From Paraburkholderia sp. C35 (GTDB taxonomy: Bacteria; Pseudomonadota; Gammaproteobacteria; Burkholderiales; Burkholderiaceae): DNA of 64,000 bases. The notes beneath the pieces are model-generated. The model worked only from the letters and a program-made list of their open reading frames with translations. It ran no database searches and was not told where the DNA came from. This document shows, piece by piece, positions 25,224 to 33,491 of this stretch. Made by a program: the position numbers and the translations under genes. The first letter of the stretch is position 1. Each line of letters opens with the position of its first letter. The stretch is taken from positions 62,001 to 126,000 of the forward strand of contig NZ_QBUY01000008.1 of the NCBI RefSeq assembly GCF_003121405.1, read 5' to 3'.

Positions 25224-25332
25224 GTCGTAAAGCCTGTTTCCGGATTGATTCGATGCCGACGGCGCGAACATCGCGTGAGAGCGTCGTTTATACCGCAACT
25301 TGTACGGCGACGCCGCGCCGTCCGCACCGAGG

Positions 25333-26001
25333 TCAGCCGTTCATCATCCGGTCGAGGTGTGGTCTCACCCATGAGCGGTCGAAGCGCCCTTCGACAATCG
25401 ATTGCAACGCCGCCGCCTCTTTCGCGCCCTGCTTGCGCGCGGCCTGAATGACGCCGTCCACGTCCTCGGGCGAAATCGCCAGCAGCCCGTCTTCATCGCC
25501 GACGATGATATCGCCCGGATTGACTACCATCCGTCCCACCGTCACCGGGACGTTGATCTCGCCCGGCCCGTTCTTGTACGGCCCGCGATGCGTAACGCCC
25601 CGTGCATACACGGGGAAATCGCGCTGACGTATCGCACCGACATCGCGGATCGCGCCGTCGATCACCAGCCCCTGCACGCCGATGCTCTCCGCGTAGCTCG
25701 ACATGATGTCGCCCATCAGCGCCTGGGTCAGCTCGCCGCCGCCGTCTATCACGAGCACATCGCCGGGGCGGCAGAAATCGAACGCACGATGGATCGCGAG
25801 ATTGTCGCCGCCGCGCGTGCGCACCGTGACGGCTGTGCCGGCCATCGCTCTGGGCTGGTGATACGGCTGCAAGCCCACAATGCCGCTCGCCCGCGCCATG
25901 TTGTCGCTGAGCAGCGACACGGCCAGTTCACGCAATGCCGCCAGCGTCGCCGTGCTCGCTTGCGGTGCCGATTCGAATTCGCGCCAGCCAATGGGATTCA
26001 T
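25333..26001 (-). CDS. ligK: RraA-family aldolase, probable 4-carboxy-4-hydroxy-2-oxoadipate aldolase (LigK/GalC type)
   Basis: A 222-residue RraA-fold protein. It keeps Arg119-Asp120 in VIDGAIRD, the metal and catalytic pair of HMG/CHA aldolases, and GDIIVGDEDG downstream. The true RNase E inhibitor RraA is shorter and found elsewhere. CHA aldolase splits 4-carboxy-4-hydroxy-2-oxoadipate into pyruvate and oxaloacetate, the step after LigJ, whose gene overlaps this start (ATGA at 25998-26001). The pair plus an MFS transporter makes the lower end of gallate/protocatechuate 4,5-cleavage. Oxaloacetate decarboxylase activity is common in the family. Confidence 0.75.
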   Translation of the reverse strand: MNPIGWREFESAPQASTATLAALRELAVSLLSDNMARASGIVGLQPYHQPRAMAGTAVTVRTRGGDNLAIHRAFDFCRPGDVLVIDGGGELTQALMGDIMSSYAESIGVQGLVIDGAIRDVGAIRQRDFPVYARGVTHRGPYKNGPGEINVPVTVGRMVVNPGDIIVGDEDGLLAISPEDVDGVIQAARKQGAKEAAALQSIVEGRFDRSWVRPHLDRMMNG

Positions 26002-27038
26002 ATCGTCGCCCCTTCCGTTGCCAGTTGTTTGTCGAGTTGCGCCGTGAGCCGTCCGTAGACGGCCCGCGCGTTGTCTTCGTAGATATGCTGCCGGTCGCTG
26101 TCGCTCAACCATTCGATGGCGTCGATATAGCGGCGCGTGTCGTCGTAGTAGTGACCGGTTTCGGGATCGATGCCCTGCACGGCGCCAATGGTTTCGGACG
26201 CAAACAGGATGTTCTCGACGGGAATCACTTTTGCCAGCAGTTCGGCGCCGGGCTGGTGATACACGCAGGTATCGAAGAACACGTTTTTCAGCAGATAGTC
26301 GCGCAGCAACGGGCGCTTCATGTCCTGCGCGAGGCCGCGATAGCGTCCCCAGTGATACGGCACAGCGCCGCCGCCATGCGGAATGATGAAACGCAAGGTC
26401 GGAAAATCCGCAAACAGATCACCGCTGAGCAACTGCATGAACACCGACGTATCGCCGTTGAGATAGTGCGCGCCTGTCGCATGAAAATTCGGGTTGCACG
26501 ACGACGACACATGAATCATGGCGGGCACATCGAGTTCGACCATCGCTTCGTACAGCGGATACCATGAACGGTCCGTCATCGGCGGCCCGGACCAGTGCCC
26601 ACCCGACGGGTCCGGATTCAGATTGCAGCCGATAAAGCCCAGTTCCTCCACGCAGCGCCGCAATTCGGCGATGCACGTATCGGGCGCCACGCCCGGTGCC
26701 TGCGGCAACTGGCACACGCCGACGAAATGACGCGGAAACAGCGAGCACACGCGATGCACGAGATCGTTGCATTCGCCCGACCAGACGGCATTCGCTTGCG
26801 CTCCGGCAAGATGATGACCCATGCCCGCCGCGCGCGGCGAGAAGATGGTGAGATCGGTGCCGCGCTCGCGCTGAATGCGGCGCTGTCCCGCTTCGATACT
26901 CTCGCGGATCTCGTCGTCGGTAATGACGGCACGCGGCGGCACAGGCGTGCCGTCCTTCAGTGCGGCAATCTGCGCGGCGCGCCACGCTTCGTGCTGTCGC
27001 GGCGACGTCGTGTAGTGACCGTGGCAATCGATGATCAT
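25998..27038 (-). CDS. ligJ: Amidohydrolase-family 4-oxalomesaconate hydratase (LigJ type)
   Basis: A 346-residue metal-dependent amidohydrolase-fold protein. It begins with the metal-binding DCHGHY (His6, His8), and has later metal histidines in IHVSSS and IPHGGG. The start and overall pattern match LigJ of Sphingobium, which hydrates 4-oxalomesaconate to 4-carboxy-4-hydroxy-2-oxoadipate. Its product is the substrate of the aldolase encoded immediately downstream with a four-base overlap. No ring-cleavage dioxygenase, pyrone dicarboxylate hydrolase or tautomerase is in the window, so the upper steps must be encoded elsewhere. A related decarboxylase is the main alternative. Confidence 0.75.
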   Translation of the reverse strand: MIIDCHGHYTTSPRQHEAWRAAQIAALKDGTPVPPRAVITDDEIRESIEAGQRRIQRERGTDLTIFSPRAAGMGHHLAGAQANAVWSGECNDLVHRVCSLFPRHFVGVCQLPQAPGVAPDTCIAELRRCVEELGFIGCNLNPDPSGGHWSGPPMTDRSWYPLYEAMVELDVPAMIHVSSSCNPNFHATGAHYLNGDTSVFMQLLSGDLFADFPTLRFIIPHGGGAVPYHWGRYRGLAQDMKRPLLRDYLLKNVFFDTCVYHQPGAELLAKVIPVENILFASETIGAVQGIDPETGHYYDDTRRYIDAIEWLSDSDRQHIYEDNARAVYGRLTAQLDKQLATEGATI

Positions 27039-27095
27039 GTAGCGAACCCTTTCAGTCTTTGCGATAAACGAGTGATGAACCTGCGATAAAACGGG

Positions 27096-28421
27096 TTAAT
27101 GGCCGGCCGCTGCATCGCCGCCCGCGAGTGAAGTGTCGGCGCCCTCCTCCGGCGGCGTGACGCGCATCACCAGCGCGATGATCGTGGCGATCACGAGAAA
27201 TGCCGCGATGGTCAGCAAGGCGAGCGAGAAGTTGCCCGTCGCGCGCCGTACGAGGCCGATGCTCCACGGCCCGACCAGCCCGCCGAACTGCGCGATCGTG
27301 TTGATCAGCGCGATGGTGGCGGCACCCGCTGCGCCCGTGCGAAACGATGACGCAAGACTCCAGAACAGCGGATTGCCCGCATAGATGAACAACCCCGTGA
27401 CGCACAGCAGCGCATACGCGAGCAGCGGATTCGGCGCATACGCGCTGCCCGCAATCGCAATGGCACTTGCGCCATACACGAACGCCAGGTGCTTCTTGCG
27501 ATCGCCGGAACGGTCGGAACTGCGGCTGATCAGGAATGTGCCGAGCACGCCGAACAGCGGCGGCGCAGCGGAAAGAAAGCCGACTTCGATATTGTTCAGA
27601 TGCCCAAGGCTCTTGACGATCTGCGGCAGCCACAGAAACAGGCCGTAGATACCAACCAGCGCACAGCCGAACAGACACGCAAGGCTCCACACGCGGATAT
27701 CGCTGGCCACGCGCAGAAACGACACATGCGTGTGGCCACCGAGCGCTTCGCGTTCCGCCGCGAGCGTCGATTCGAGCCAATGTTTTTCATCGGCGTCGAG
27801 CCACGTTGCGTCGGCGGGACGCTCGGTCATGATGCGCAGCGTCAAAAGGCCGAGCAGCATCGCGGGAACGCCTTCAAGGATGAACATCCACTGCCACCCG
27901 TGCAGGCCGAGCACGCCGTTCGCGTAGGTCATCAGCGCGGTCGAGATCGGGCCGCCGAGCACCGCTGAAAACGAACCCGCAATGATGTATCCACCGACAG
28001 CACGCGCCCGGTAGCGCTCGGGAAACCACTTGGTCAGATACACGGCGACACCGGGCAGAAAGCCCGCTTCCATCACGCCGAGCAGAAAGCGCAGCACGTA
28101 GAAACTGGTGTCGTTGAATACGAACGCGGTGGCCGCGGCGACAGCGCCCCACGTCAGCAGAATGCGCGCGATCCAGCGGCGCGCGCCGACGCGATGCAAC
28201 AATAAATTGCTCGGTACTTCCAGCAGCATGTAGCCGAAGAAGAAAATACTGCCGGCGAAGCCAAATACGGCGGGGCTGAAGCCCATATCGCCGTTCATCT
28301 CGAGCGCCGCGAAACCGATGTTGATGCGGTCGAGATAGTTGAAGAACATCATTGCAAAGAGCAAGGGCATGAGCCGCCCATACACCTTTCGCATGGTTGC
28401 GGCTTCATCGATGCGGGTCAT
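27096..28421 (-). CDS. MFS transporter, anion:cation symporter family
   Basis: A 441-residue 12-helix major facilitator of the ACS/phthalate-permease group: first-helix motif FNYLDRINIGFA, and FLPGVAVYLTKWFPERYRARAVG in the 4-5 region. The ATG at 28421 has GGAAGGAGACAGC directly upstream. First gene of the MFS-ligJ-ligK operon; a LysR dyad (28580-28595) lies in its promoter region. It probably imports the aromatic or tricarboxylic acid feeding LigJ, such as gallate or a pyrone dicarboxylate. GalT of the Pseudomonas gallate cluster is an analogous MFS protein, but of a different subgroup. Confidence 0.8.
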   Translation of the reverse strand: MTRIDEAATMRKVYGRLMPLLFAMMFFNYLDRINIGFAALEMNGDMGFSPAVFGFAGSIFFFGYMLLEVPSNLLLHRVGARRWIARILLTWGAVAAATAFVFNDTSFYVLRFLLGVMEAGFLPGVAVYLTKWFPERYRARAVGGYIIAGSFSAVLGGPISTALMTYANGVLGLHGWQWMFILEGVPAMLLGLLTLRIMTERPADATWLDADEKHWLESTLAAEREALGGHTHVSFLRVASDIRVWSLACLFGCALVGIYGLFLWLPQIVKSLGHLNNIEVGFLSAAPPLFGVLGTFLISRSSDRSGDRKKHLAFVYGASAIAIAGSAYAPNPLLAYALLCVTGLFIYAGNPLFWSLASSFRTGAAGAATIALINTIAQFGGLVGPWSIGLVRRATGNFSLALLTIAAFLVIATIIALVMRVTPPEEGADTSLAGGDAAAGH

Positions 28422-28579
28422 GCTGTCTCCTTCCTGTGCGCGCGACACTGCGGTCGCTTCGAACCAGTGGACTGAACCCTGCGTTTGCCGTCGATGTGCC
28501 GCTAATGGGCACGGGAAACGCAGCGTCAGCTACCTGTTCGATGGTATGAATGCGCGGACAGGAAGTCCAAGACGAGATG

Positions 28580-28595
28580 CTTATGCTTGTATAAG
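28580..28595. promoter_or_regulatory. LysR-type site CTTAT-N6-ATAAG
   Basis: A perfect 5-bp dyad with a T-N11-A core, AT-rich, between the 3' end of the LysR gene and the MFS start 159 bases away. A further TTATAG follows at 28603. Fits an activator site for the MFS-ligJ-ligK operon. Confidence 0.5.
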
Positions 28596-28602
28596 GATCG
28601 TC

Positions 28603-29505
28603 TTATAGTGTGTCGCCGTCGGCGAGCGGCGGCGGCAGGCAGCGCAGGAATGCCAGCAGATGCGGCGAGGTATCGTCCGTGCGCCAGGTGGCGGCGAGCG
28701 TCGAGCGGTGCGCCGAACCTGGCCCTGTGAGGGGACGGCACACGACATCGGTGCGCCCATGCCGCGCCACCGATTCTCCGACCAGCGTCACGCCCAGCCC
28801 CGCAGCCACGAGCGCGATCGCCGTCTGTATTTCGTAAGCCTGATGCGCGATGAACGGCGTCAAGCCTGCATCGCGATACAGCGACAACACCGAGCGCTTG
28901 TACTGCGCATTCTGATGCTTCGGATACAGGATCAACGGCGTGTCGGCCAGTTCGGCGAGTTGTACTTTCTTGCGCTTCGCAAGGGGATGATCGAGCGCCA
29001 TCACGACCACCAGCTGCTCGCGCAACAGCACACGCGACGTGTACCCCGCCATCTCCTGCGGTTGCCGCCCGATGCCGACGTGAATGCGCATGTCGCGCAA
29101 CGCATCGCTTTGCTCATCGGTGAGCATTTCGTAGAGCTTCAGTTCGACCTGTGGAAACTCGCGATGAAAGGCCTTCAGCGCAGGCGGCAAAATGCTGTAC
29201 ATCGCCGAGCGCGTGAAGCCGACGCTCAGCCAGCCGCGCCGGCCCATGCCGATTTCGAGCGCGCCGAGCGTCGCCTGTTCGAGCGAGCCGAGTATCTGTT
29301 TTGCTTCCGTGCTCAGGTATTGCCCGGCTTCCGTCAGGCGTAACGGCCTGCGCGTGCGATCGATCAGCTGTGTGCCGAGCCGCTCTTCCAGCGCGCGGAT
29401 CTGCTGGCTGAGCGCGGGTTGTGCAATGTGCAGGCGTTCTGCTGCACGGCTGAAGTTCAACTCTTCAGCGAGCGTGACGAAACATTGGAGCGCTCTGAGG
29501 TTCAT
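28603..29505 (-). CDS. LysR-family regulator (BenM/CatM-like)
   Basis: A 300-residue LysR regulator with helix-turn-helix NFSRAAERLHIAQPALSQQIRALEE, a form typical of the aromatic-acid group (BenM, CatM). It lies upstream of and on the same strand as the MFS-ligJ-ligK genes, with a LysR dyad between. It is therefore the likely activator of that operon, sensing an aromatic acid or an intermediate such as oxalomesaconate. The gene order, same strand rather than divergent, is less common for this family. Its own upstream region (29506-29580) is short. Confidence 0.85.
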   Translation of the reverse strand: MNLRALQCFVTLAEELNFSRAAERLHIAQPALSQQIRALEERLGTQLIDRTRRPLRLTEAGQYLSTEAKQILGSLEQATLGALEIGMGRRGWLSVGFTRSAMYSILPPALKAFHREFPQVELKLYEMLTDEQSDALRDMRIHVGIGRQPQEMAGYTSRVLLREQLVVVMALDHPLAKRKKVQLAELADTPLILYPKHQNAQYKRSVLSLYRDAGLTPFIAHQAYEIQTAIALVAAGLGVTLVGESVARHGRTDVVCRPLTGPGSAHRSTLAATWRTDDTSPHLLAFLRCLPPPLADGDTL

Positions 29506-29580
29506 CAGGTATCAGTCGATGCGTGGGTGAGCGGAACATCGACATGATGACATGCTGTGCGTGTGGCAAGTGCTCAGCGC

Positions 29581-30585
29581 TTACGTGGACTGCCGCCTCA
29601 CCAGCGTAGGCAACGGCGCAATCACGGCGGGCGGCGGCGCATCGCCACGCGGCTCATGAATCAGGCGGATCAGCAATTCAATCGATGCCTGCGCAATCGC
29701 TGCCGTGTTGATCGCCACCGTCGTCAGAGAAGGCCGCACTTGATGCGCAAGCTGAATGTCCGTAATGCCGATCACGGAGACATCGTCGGGCACCTTGCGC
29801 CCCAACGTCGCCAGTGCCTGCAACGCGCCGATGGCAAGCAGGTCGTTGGTCGCGAACAGCGCACTCAGATGCGGCTCGCGTTCCATCAACTCCATGCATG
29901 CCGTAAAGCCCGCATCGATAGTGTCGGGGATTTGGAGCACGGCTGCATCGTCCGGCTCCAGCCCGGCTTCGCGCATCACTTCGCGAAAACCCGTTGCACG
30001 TGCATCCTGCAAGCCGCCGCAGCCATCGCCGACCAGCATGCCGATATCGCGATGCCCGAGTTCGAGCAGATGCCGCGCAGCGATGGCACCCGCATGCGCA
30101 AAATCCACGGCCACGCACGGCAGCGCCGGCAACTGCTCCGGATGCTCCCACAAGCTCAACACGATCGGCGCCCCGACAGCAGCCGATTCGCACAACTCGT
30201 TGATCGCGATGTCCGTATTGAGCACGAGCACGCCCTCGGCCAGCGTGCCCGCGATCTGCGTCAGATACGCGCGACCGATTTCCGCATCGTCGTCGGTGTT
30301 GCACACCATCAGGAAATAACCGGAGCGCCGCGCTGCCCGTTCGGCGGCCAGCACGAACTCGGGGTAAAACGGATTCGCGATGCTCGACAGCATCAGCGCG
30401 AGCGTCGGCGAGCGCCCTTCCGCCAGCGCGCGTGCGTTCAGGTTCGGCCGGTAGCCGAGTTCACGGATCGCGCGCATCACGCGCTCGGCCGTTTCCGGGC
30501 GGACCTTGTCGGGCGCGCGCAGCACGTTCGAAACCGTGGCCGCCGTGACCTGCGCGCGTCGCGCGACGTCGTTTAATGTCGCCAT
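29581..30585 (-). CDS. LacI-family repressor of the galactoside operon
   Basis: A 334-residue LacI/GalR regulator: HTH TLNDVARRAQVTAATVSNVL at the N-terminus, hinge near LNARALAEG, then a sugar-binding-protein-like domain. Divergent from the sugar ABC transporter and beta-galactosidase operon. Two palindromic operators (30717-30732 and 30773-30788) lie between it and the ATPase gene. Probable inducer is the imported galactoside or galactose. Confidence 0.9.
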   Translation of the reverse strand: MATLNDVARRAQVTAATVSNVLRAPDKVRPETAERVMRAIRELGYRPNLNARALAEGRSPTLALMLSSIANPFYPEFVLAAERAARRSGYFLMVCNTDDDAEIGRAYLTQIAGTLAEGVLVLNTDIAINELCESAAVGAPIVLSLWEHPEQLPALPCVAVDFAHAGAIAARHLLELGHRDIGMLVGDGCGGLQDARATGFREVMREAGLEPDDAAVLQIPDTIDAGFTACMELMEREPHLSALFATNDLLAIGALQALATLGRKVPDDVSVIGITDIQLAHQVRPSLTTVAINTAAIAQASIELLIRLIHEPRGDAPPPAVIAPLPTLVRRQST

Positions 30586-30634
30586 ACCGGAAAGATTAAG
30601 AAAGATCCCATATTTAGAGACTGCGAATCAGATG

Positions 30635-30662
30635 TTGCACACTCGACGCAGGCTTTGATAAC
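30635..30662 (+). promoter_or_regulatory. Weak candidate promoter of the galactoside operon
   Basis: TTGCAC (30635-30640), 16-base spacer, GATAAC (30657-30662). Matches to consensus are partial. It would start transcripts just before the small ORF at 30691 and place both operators downstream of the start site. Confidence 0.3.
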
Positions 30663-30690
30663 TTTGAGCGCAAAGACACAGGAGACAGAC

Positions 30691-30786
30691 ATGACCGCTG
30701 TATCGAGCACACCTCAATTTAAGCGCTTAAATCCACGCTGCGCAAGCCTTTGCGCGATTTTTTTCAACGCGAATTTAAGCGTTTAA
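30691..30786 (+). CDS. Possible 31-codon leader ORF spanning both LacI operators
   Basis: An ATG with the local standard SD (CAGGAGACAGAC) opens a 31-codon frame that runs through both palindromes and stops 16 bases before the ABC ATPase start. The peptide has no recognisable features beyond two Cys and several Phe residues. It may be translated as a leader that couples to the ATPase gene, or be the remnant of a gene start left after a rearrangement. The SD and frame are seen; any function is speculative. Confidence 0.3.
   Translation: MTAVSSTPQFKRLNPRCASLCAIFFNANLSV
30717..30732. promoter_or_regulatory. LacI-type operator 1, ATTTAAGCGCTTAAAT
   Basis: A perfect 16-bp palindrome. A near-copy lies 56 bases downstream (centre to centre). 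It is the likely site of the adjacent LacI repressor. Confidence 0.7.
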
Positions 30787-30788
30787 AT
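30773..30788. promoter_or_regulatory. LacI-type operator 2, ATTTAAGCGTTTAAAT
   Basis: Differs from operator 1 by one base and shares the downstream ATCCA. Lies 15 bases before the ATPase start, overlapping its leader. With operator 1 it would allow cooperative binding or a short DNA loop. Confidence 0.65.
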
Positions 30789-30802
30789 CCAGGGAAAACA
30801 CC

Positions 30803-31954
30803 ATGTCTGCGATCTCCCTGGCGAATATCCAGAAGTCCTTCGGTGCCAATGCGCCCGTCATCCGGAATCTGAACCTCGACATCGGCGCGCATGAGTTCTG
30901 CGTGTTTCTCGGCCCGTCGGGTTGCGGAAAATCCACGCTGCTGCGCATCGTCGCCGGTCTCGAAGACCAGACGGACGGCGACGTGACCATCGGCGGCCAG
31001 TCGATGAACGGTGTGCCTGCCGCCGAGCGCGGCGTGGCGATGGTGTTCCAGAGCTATGCCCTCTTCCCGCACATGTCGGTCTTCGAAAACATGGCGTTCG
31101 GGCTGAAGCTCGCCAAAACCCCGAAGGCAGAGATCGACCGCAAGGTGCGCGAAGCGGCGCGCGTGCTGCAACTCGACACGCTGCTCGAACGCAAGCCGCG
31201 CGAATTGTCGGGCGGTCAGCGTCAGCGCGTTGCGATTGGCCGCGCGATCGTGCGCGAGCCTGGCGTGTTTCTGTTCGACGAGCCGCTGTCCAATCTCGAT
31301 GCCGCGCTGCGTGGCCAGACGCGCATCGAGATCGCGCGGTTGCATCAGCGTTTCGCGCAAGCCAGCGTCGTCTATGTGACGCACGATCAGATCGAAGCGA
31401 TGACGCTCGCCGACAAGATCGTGCTGCTGCATGCAGGCGCGGACACGCAGCGCTTTGGCAGCATCGCGCAGGTGGGTGCGCCGCTCGAGCTGTATCACCG
31501 GCCGCGCTCTAAATTCGTAGCGGGCTTTATCGGCTCGCCACGCATGAACTTCATCGAGGCCGAGGCCGAGGCGATTGCCGCCGACAGCGTGCAAGTCCGT
31601 CTCAAACGAAGCGCGACGATGCTGCGCGCCCAGGTCGACGGTGCACGCCTGATACGCGGTCAATCCGTCACGCTGGGTATACGTCCCGAACACATCCGCC
31701 TTGACGGCGATGCGCAAACGCTCGCCGTGAAAACGCTGCTCACCGAACAACTCGGCGAACACAGCTATGTGCATGTCGAAAGTGCGGACGGCACGTTGAT
31801 CGCCAAAGCATCGGGCGATGTCGCGCTGCGCAATGGCGAGCCGCTCGCGCTGCGTGTACCAGCCGATGCCTGCCATCTGTTCGATGACGAAGGTATGGCG
31901 TTGCCGCGCACGGTCGCCATCGAGTCGCAGGCGGTGACACTGCAAACAGCGTAA
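30803..31954 (+). CDS. Sugar ABC transporter ATPase (MalK/UgpC type)
   Basis: A 383-residue CUT1-type ATPase: Walker A GPSGCGKST, Q-loop VFQSYALFPHM, signature LSGGQRQR, Walker B VFLFDEPLSNLD, switch His in VTHDQ, and a C-terminal regulatory/OB domain of about 130 residues starting near GIRPEH. It would power the two permeases at 33492 and 34422. First structural gene of the LacI-controlled operon. CUT1 ATPases carry oligosaccharides, here probably galactosides given the two beta-galactosidases downstream. It starts at ATG 30803. Confidence 0.9.
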   Translation: MSAISLANIQKSFGANAPVIRNLNLDIGAHEFCVFLGPSGCGKSTLLRIVAGLEDQTDGDVTIGGQSMNGVPAAERGVAMVFQSYALFPHMSVFENMAFGLKLAKTPKAEIDRKVREAARVLQLDTLLERKPRELSGGQRQRVAIGRAIVREPGVFLFDEPLSNLDAALRGQTRIEIARLHQRFAQASVVYVTHDQIEAMTLADKIVLLHAGADTQRFGSIAQVGAPLELYHRPRSKFVAGFIGSPRMNFIEAEAEAIAADSVQVRLKRSATMLRAQVDGARLIRGQSVTLGIRPEHIRLDGDAQTLAVKTLLTEQLGEHSYVHVESADGTLIAKASGDVALRNGEPLALRVPADACHLFDDEGMALPRTVAIESQAVTLQTA

Positions 31955-32084
31955 GAACCCACGCGAACCGCGCCTGCCGGGTTCGCCGATGTCGACAGCC
32001 GGCCACAGAGCCGGCGCGGTGGGCACACAGACTGCTGTCCGCAGCACGCGGCCAGCCAACAACGCAGTTCAAGGAGACAGCACG

Positions 32085-33368
32085 ATGATCAATCTGCACC
32101 TGAGCCGCATCACCAGGCTCGCTTCTTTCAACACGCGCTCCGTCACGGCTGCGCTCGCCGTTTCGACGGCACTGCTGTCCGGCTTCGTCACGAATGCCGA
32201 CGCGGGTCAGTTGAACATCAACGTATCGGCGCGCGGCAACCAGCGCGCGACGTGGCAGGATGCCTTCGACAAGTTCAAGAAGGCCAACCCCGATGTCGAC
32301 CTGAAGATCACCTACATCACCGAAGAAGCGTACAAGGTGCAGATGGGCGGCTGGCTCGCCACCGATCCGCCCGATGTCGTGTCGTGGCACGACGGCGAGC
32401 GTATGGCGTACTACGCGAAGCGCGGTCTGCTCGAAGACCTGTCGGGCGACTGGTCGAAGAACGGCTGGAGCCAGCAGTATGCGTCGGTGAAAGAAGCCTC
32501 GACGTATAACGGCAAGCAGTATGCGGCGCCGCTCGGCTACGACGCGTATGGCTTTTTCTATCGCAAGGATCTGTTCGAAAAGGCCGGCATCAAGAGCGAG
32601 CCGAAAACGTGGGAAGAATTTCTCGATGCGTGCAAGAAGCTGAAGGCAAGCGGTGTTGCGCCCATCGCCGTGGCCGCGCGCGATAGCTGGACGCTGGCCG
32701 CCTGGTTCGATTATCTCGACCTGCGCATCAACGGCAACGCATTCCACCAGAAGCTGATGGCAGGCGAGATTCCGTACACCGATCCGCGCGTGAAGAAGGT
32801 CTACACGACGTGGAAGACCTTGATGGACGATCACTACTACATCGACAACGCGCTGTCCTACGATCTCGATTCGATCGGACCGTTCCTCTCGAACGGCAAG
32901 GCCGCGATGATGCTGATGGGCACGTTCTACTCGGCAGGCATTCCGTCGAGCGTCAAGGATCAGATCGGCTTCATGCGCTTCCCTGTGATCGATCCGAAAG
33001 TGCCGATGGCGGAAGACGGTCCCGTCAACGTGCTGCTGATCCCCGCCAAGGCGAAGAACAAGGTTGACGCACGTCGCCTGCTCGCCTTCATGGAAACACC
33101 TGAAATCAACGCGGATCTCGCACGCGGCTGGGGCCAGTTGCCGTCGAACAGCAAGGCGACCGAGCCGGACGATCCCATTTCGAAGGTCGGCTTCCAGACG
33201 CTCGCCAGCACGACGGGCGGCATCGCGCAGTTCTACGATCGCGACATGACGAAGGAAATGGCCGACGAAGGCATGAAGGCAATGCAGCAGTTCTACAACG
33301 ATCCGTCGCAGATCGACTCGCTGCTTGCGCGTCTCGAAGCGACACGCAAACGCATCTATCACAAGTGA
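32085..33368 (+). CDS. Sugar-binding protein of CUT1-type ABC importer
   Basis: A 427-residue periplasmic solute-binding protein, family 1 (MalE-like). A signal peptide of about 40 residues ends near ADAGQ. Aromatic-rich stretches such as YAAPLGYDAYGFFYRKDLF and AWFDYLDLRING fit sugar stacking. The ATG at 32085 follows AAGGAGACAGCACG; the longer ORF is leader sequence. The gene is followed by a strong hairpin (33377-33404), which usually stabilises the abundant binding-protein message. Probable ligand: a galactose-containing oligosaccharide. Confidence 0.85.
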   Translation: MINLHLSRITRLASFNTRSVTAALAVSTALLSGFVTNADAGQLNINVSARGNQRATWQDAFDKFKKANPDVDLKITYITEEAYKVQMGGWLATDPPDVVSWHDGERMAYYAKRGLLEDLSGDWSKNGWSQQYASVKEASTYNGKQYAAPLGYDAYGFFYRKDLFEKAGIKSEPKTWEEFLDACKKLKASGVAPIAVAARDSWTLAAWFDYLDLRINGNAFHQKLMAGEIPYTDPRVKKVYTTWKTLMDDHYYIDNALSYDLDSIGPFLSNGKAAMMLMGTFYSAGIPSSVKDQIGFMRFPVIDPKVPMAEDGPVNVLLIPAKAKNKVDARRLLAFMETPEINADLARGWGQLPSNSKATEPDDPISKVGFQTLASTTGGIAQFYDRDMTKEMADEGMKAMQQFYNDPSQIDSLLARLEATRKRIYHK

Positions 33369-33376
33369 TGCACTGA

Positions 33377-33404
33377 AGGCGGCTGCCTCAACAAGCAGCC
33401 GCCT
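33377..33404 (+). terminator. Intra-operon hairpin after the sugar-binding protein gene
   Basis: AGGCGGCTGC and GCAGCCGCCT form a perfect 10-bp stem with an eight-base loop. No T tract. More likely an mRNA-stabilising or attenuating element, as found between malE-like and malF-like genes, than a full terminator. Confidence 0.5.
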
Positions 33405-33491
33405 GCCGGGCGTAGCGCACGTACTGCGTGGCGCCCACGACTCATCTGCCGCCCGCATTTGCACACGGGCGGCATCGAACGAGGTTTCATC

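Noticed and set aside
25333..26001. RNase E inhibitor RraA
   Set aside because: The protein keeps the Arg-Asp pair and DEDG motif of CHA/HMG aldolases and is translationally coupled to a LigJ-type hydratase.
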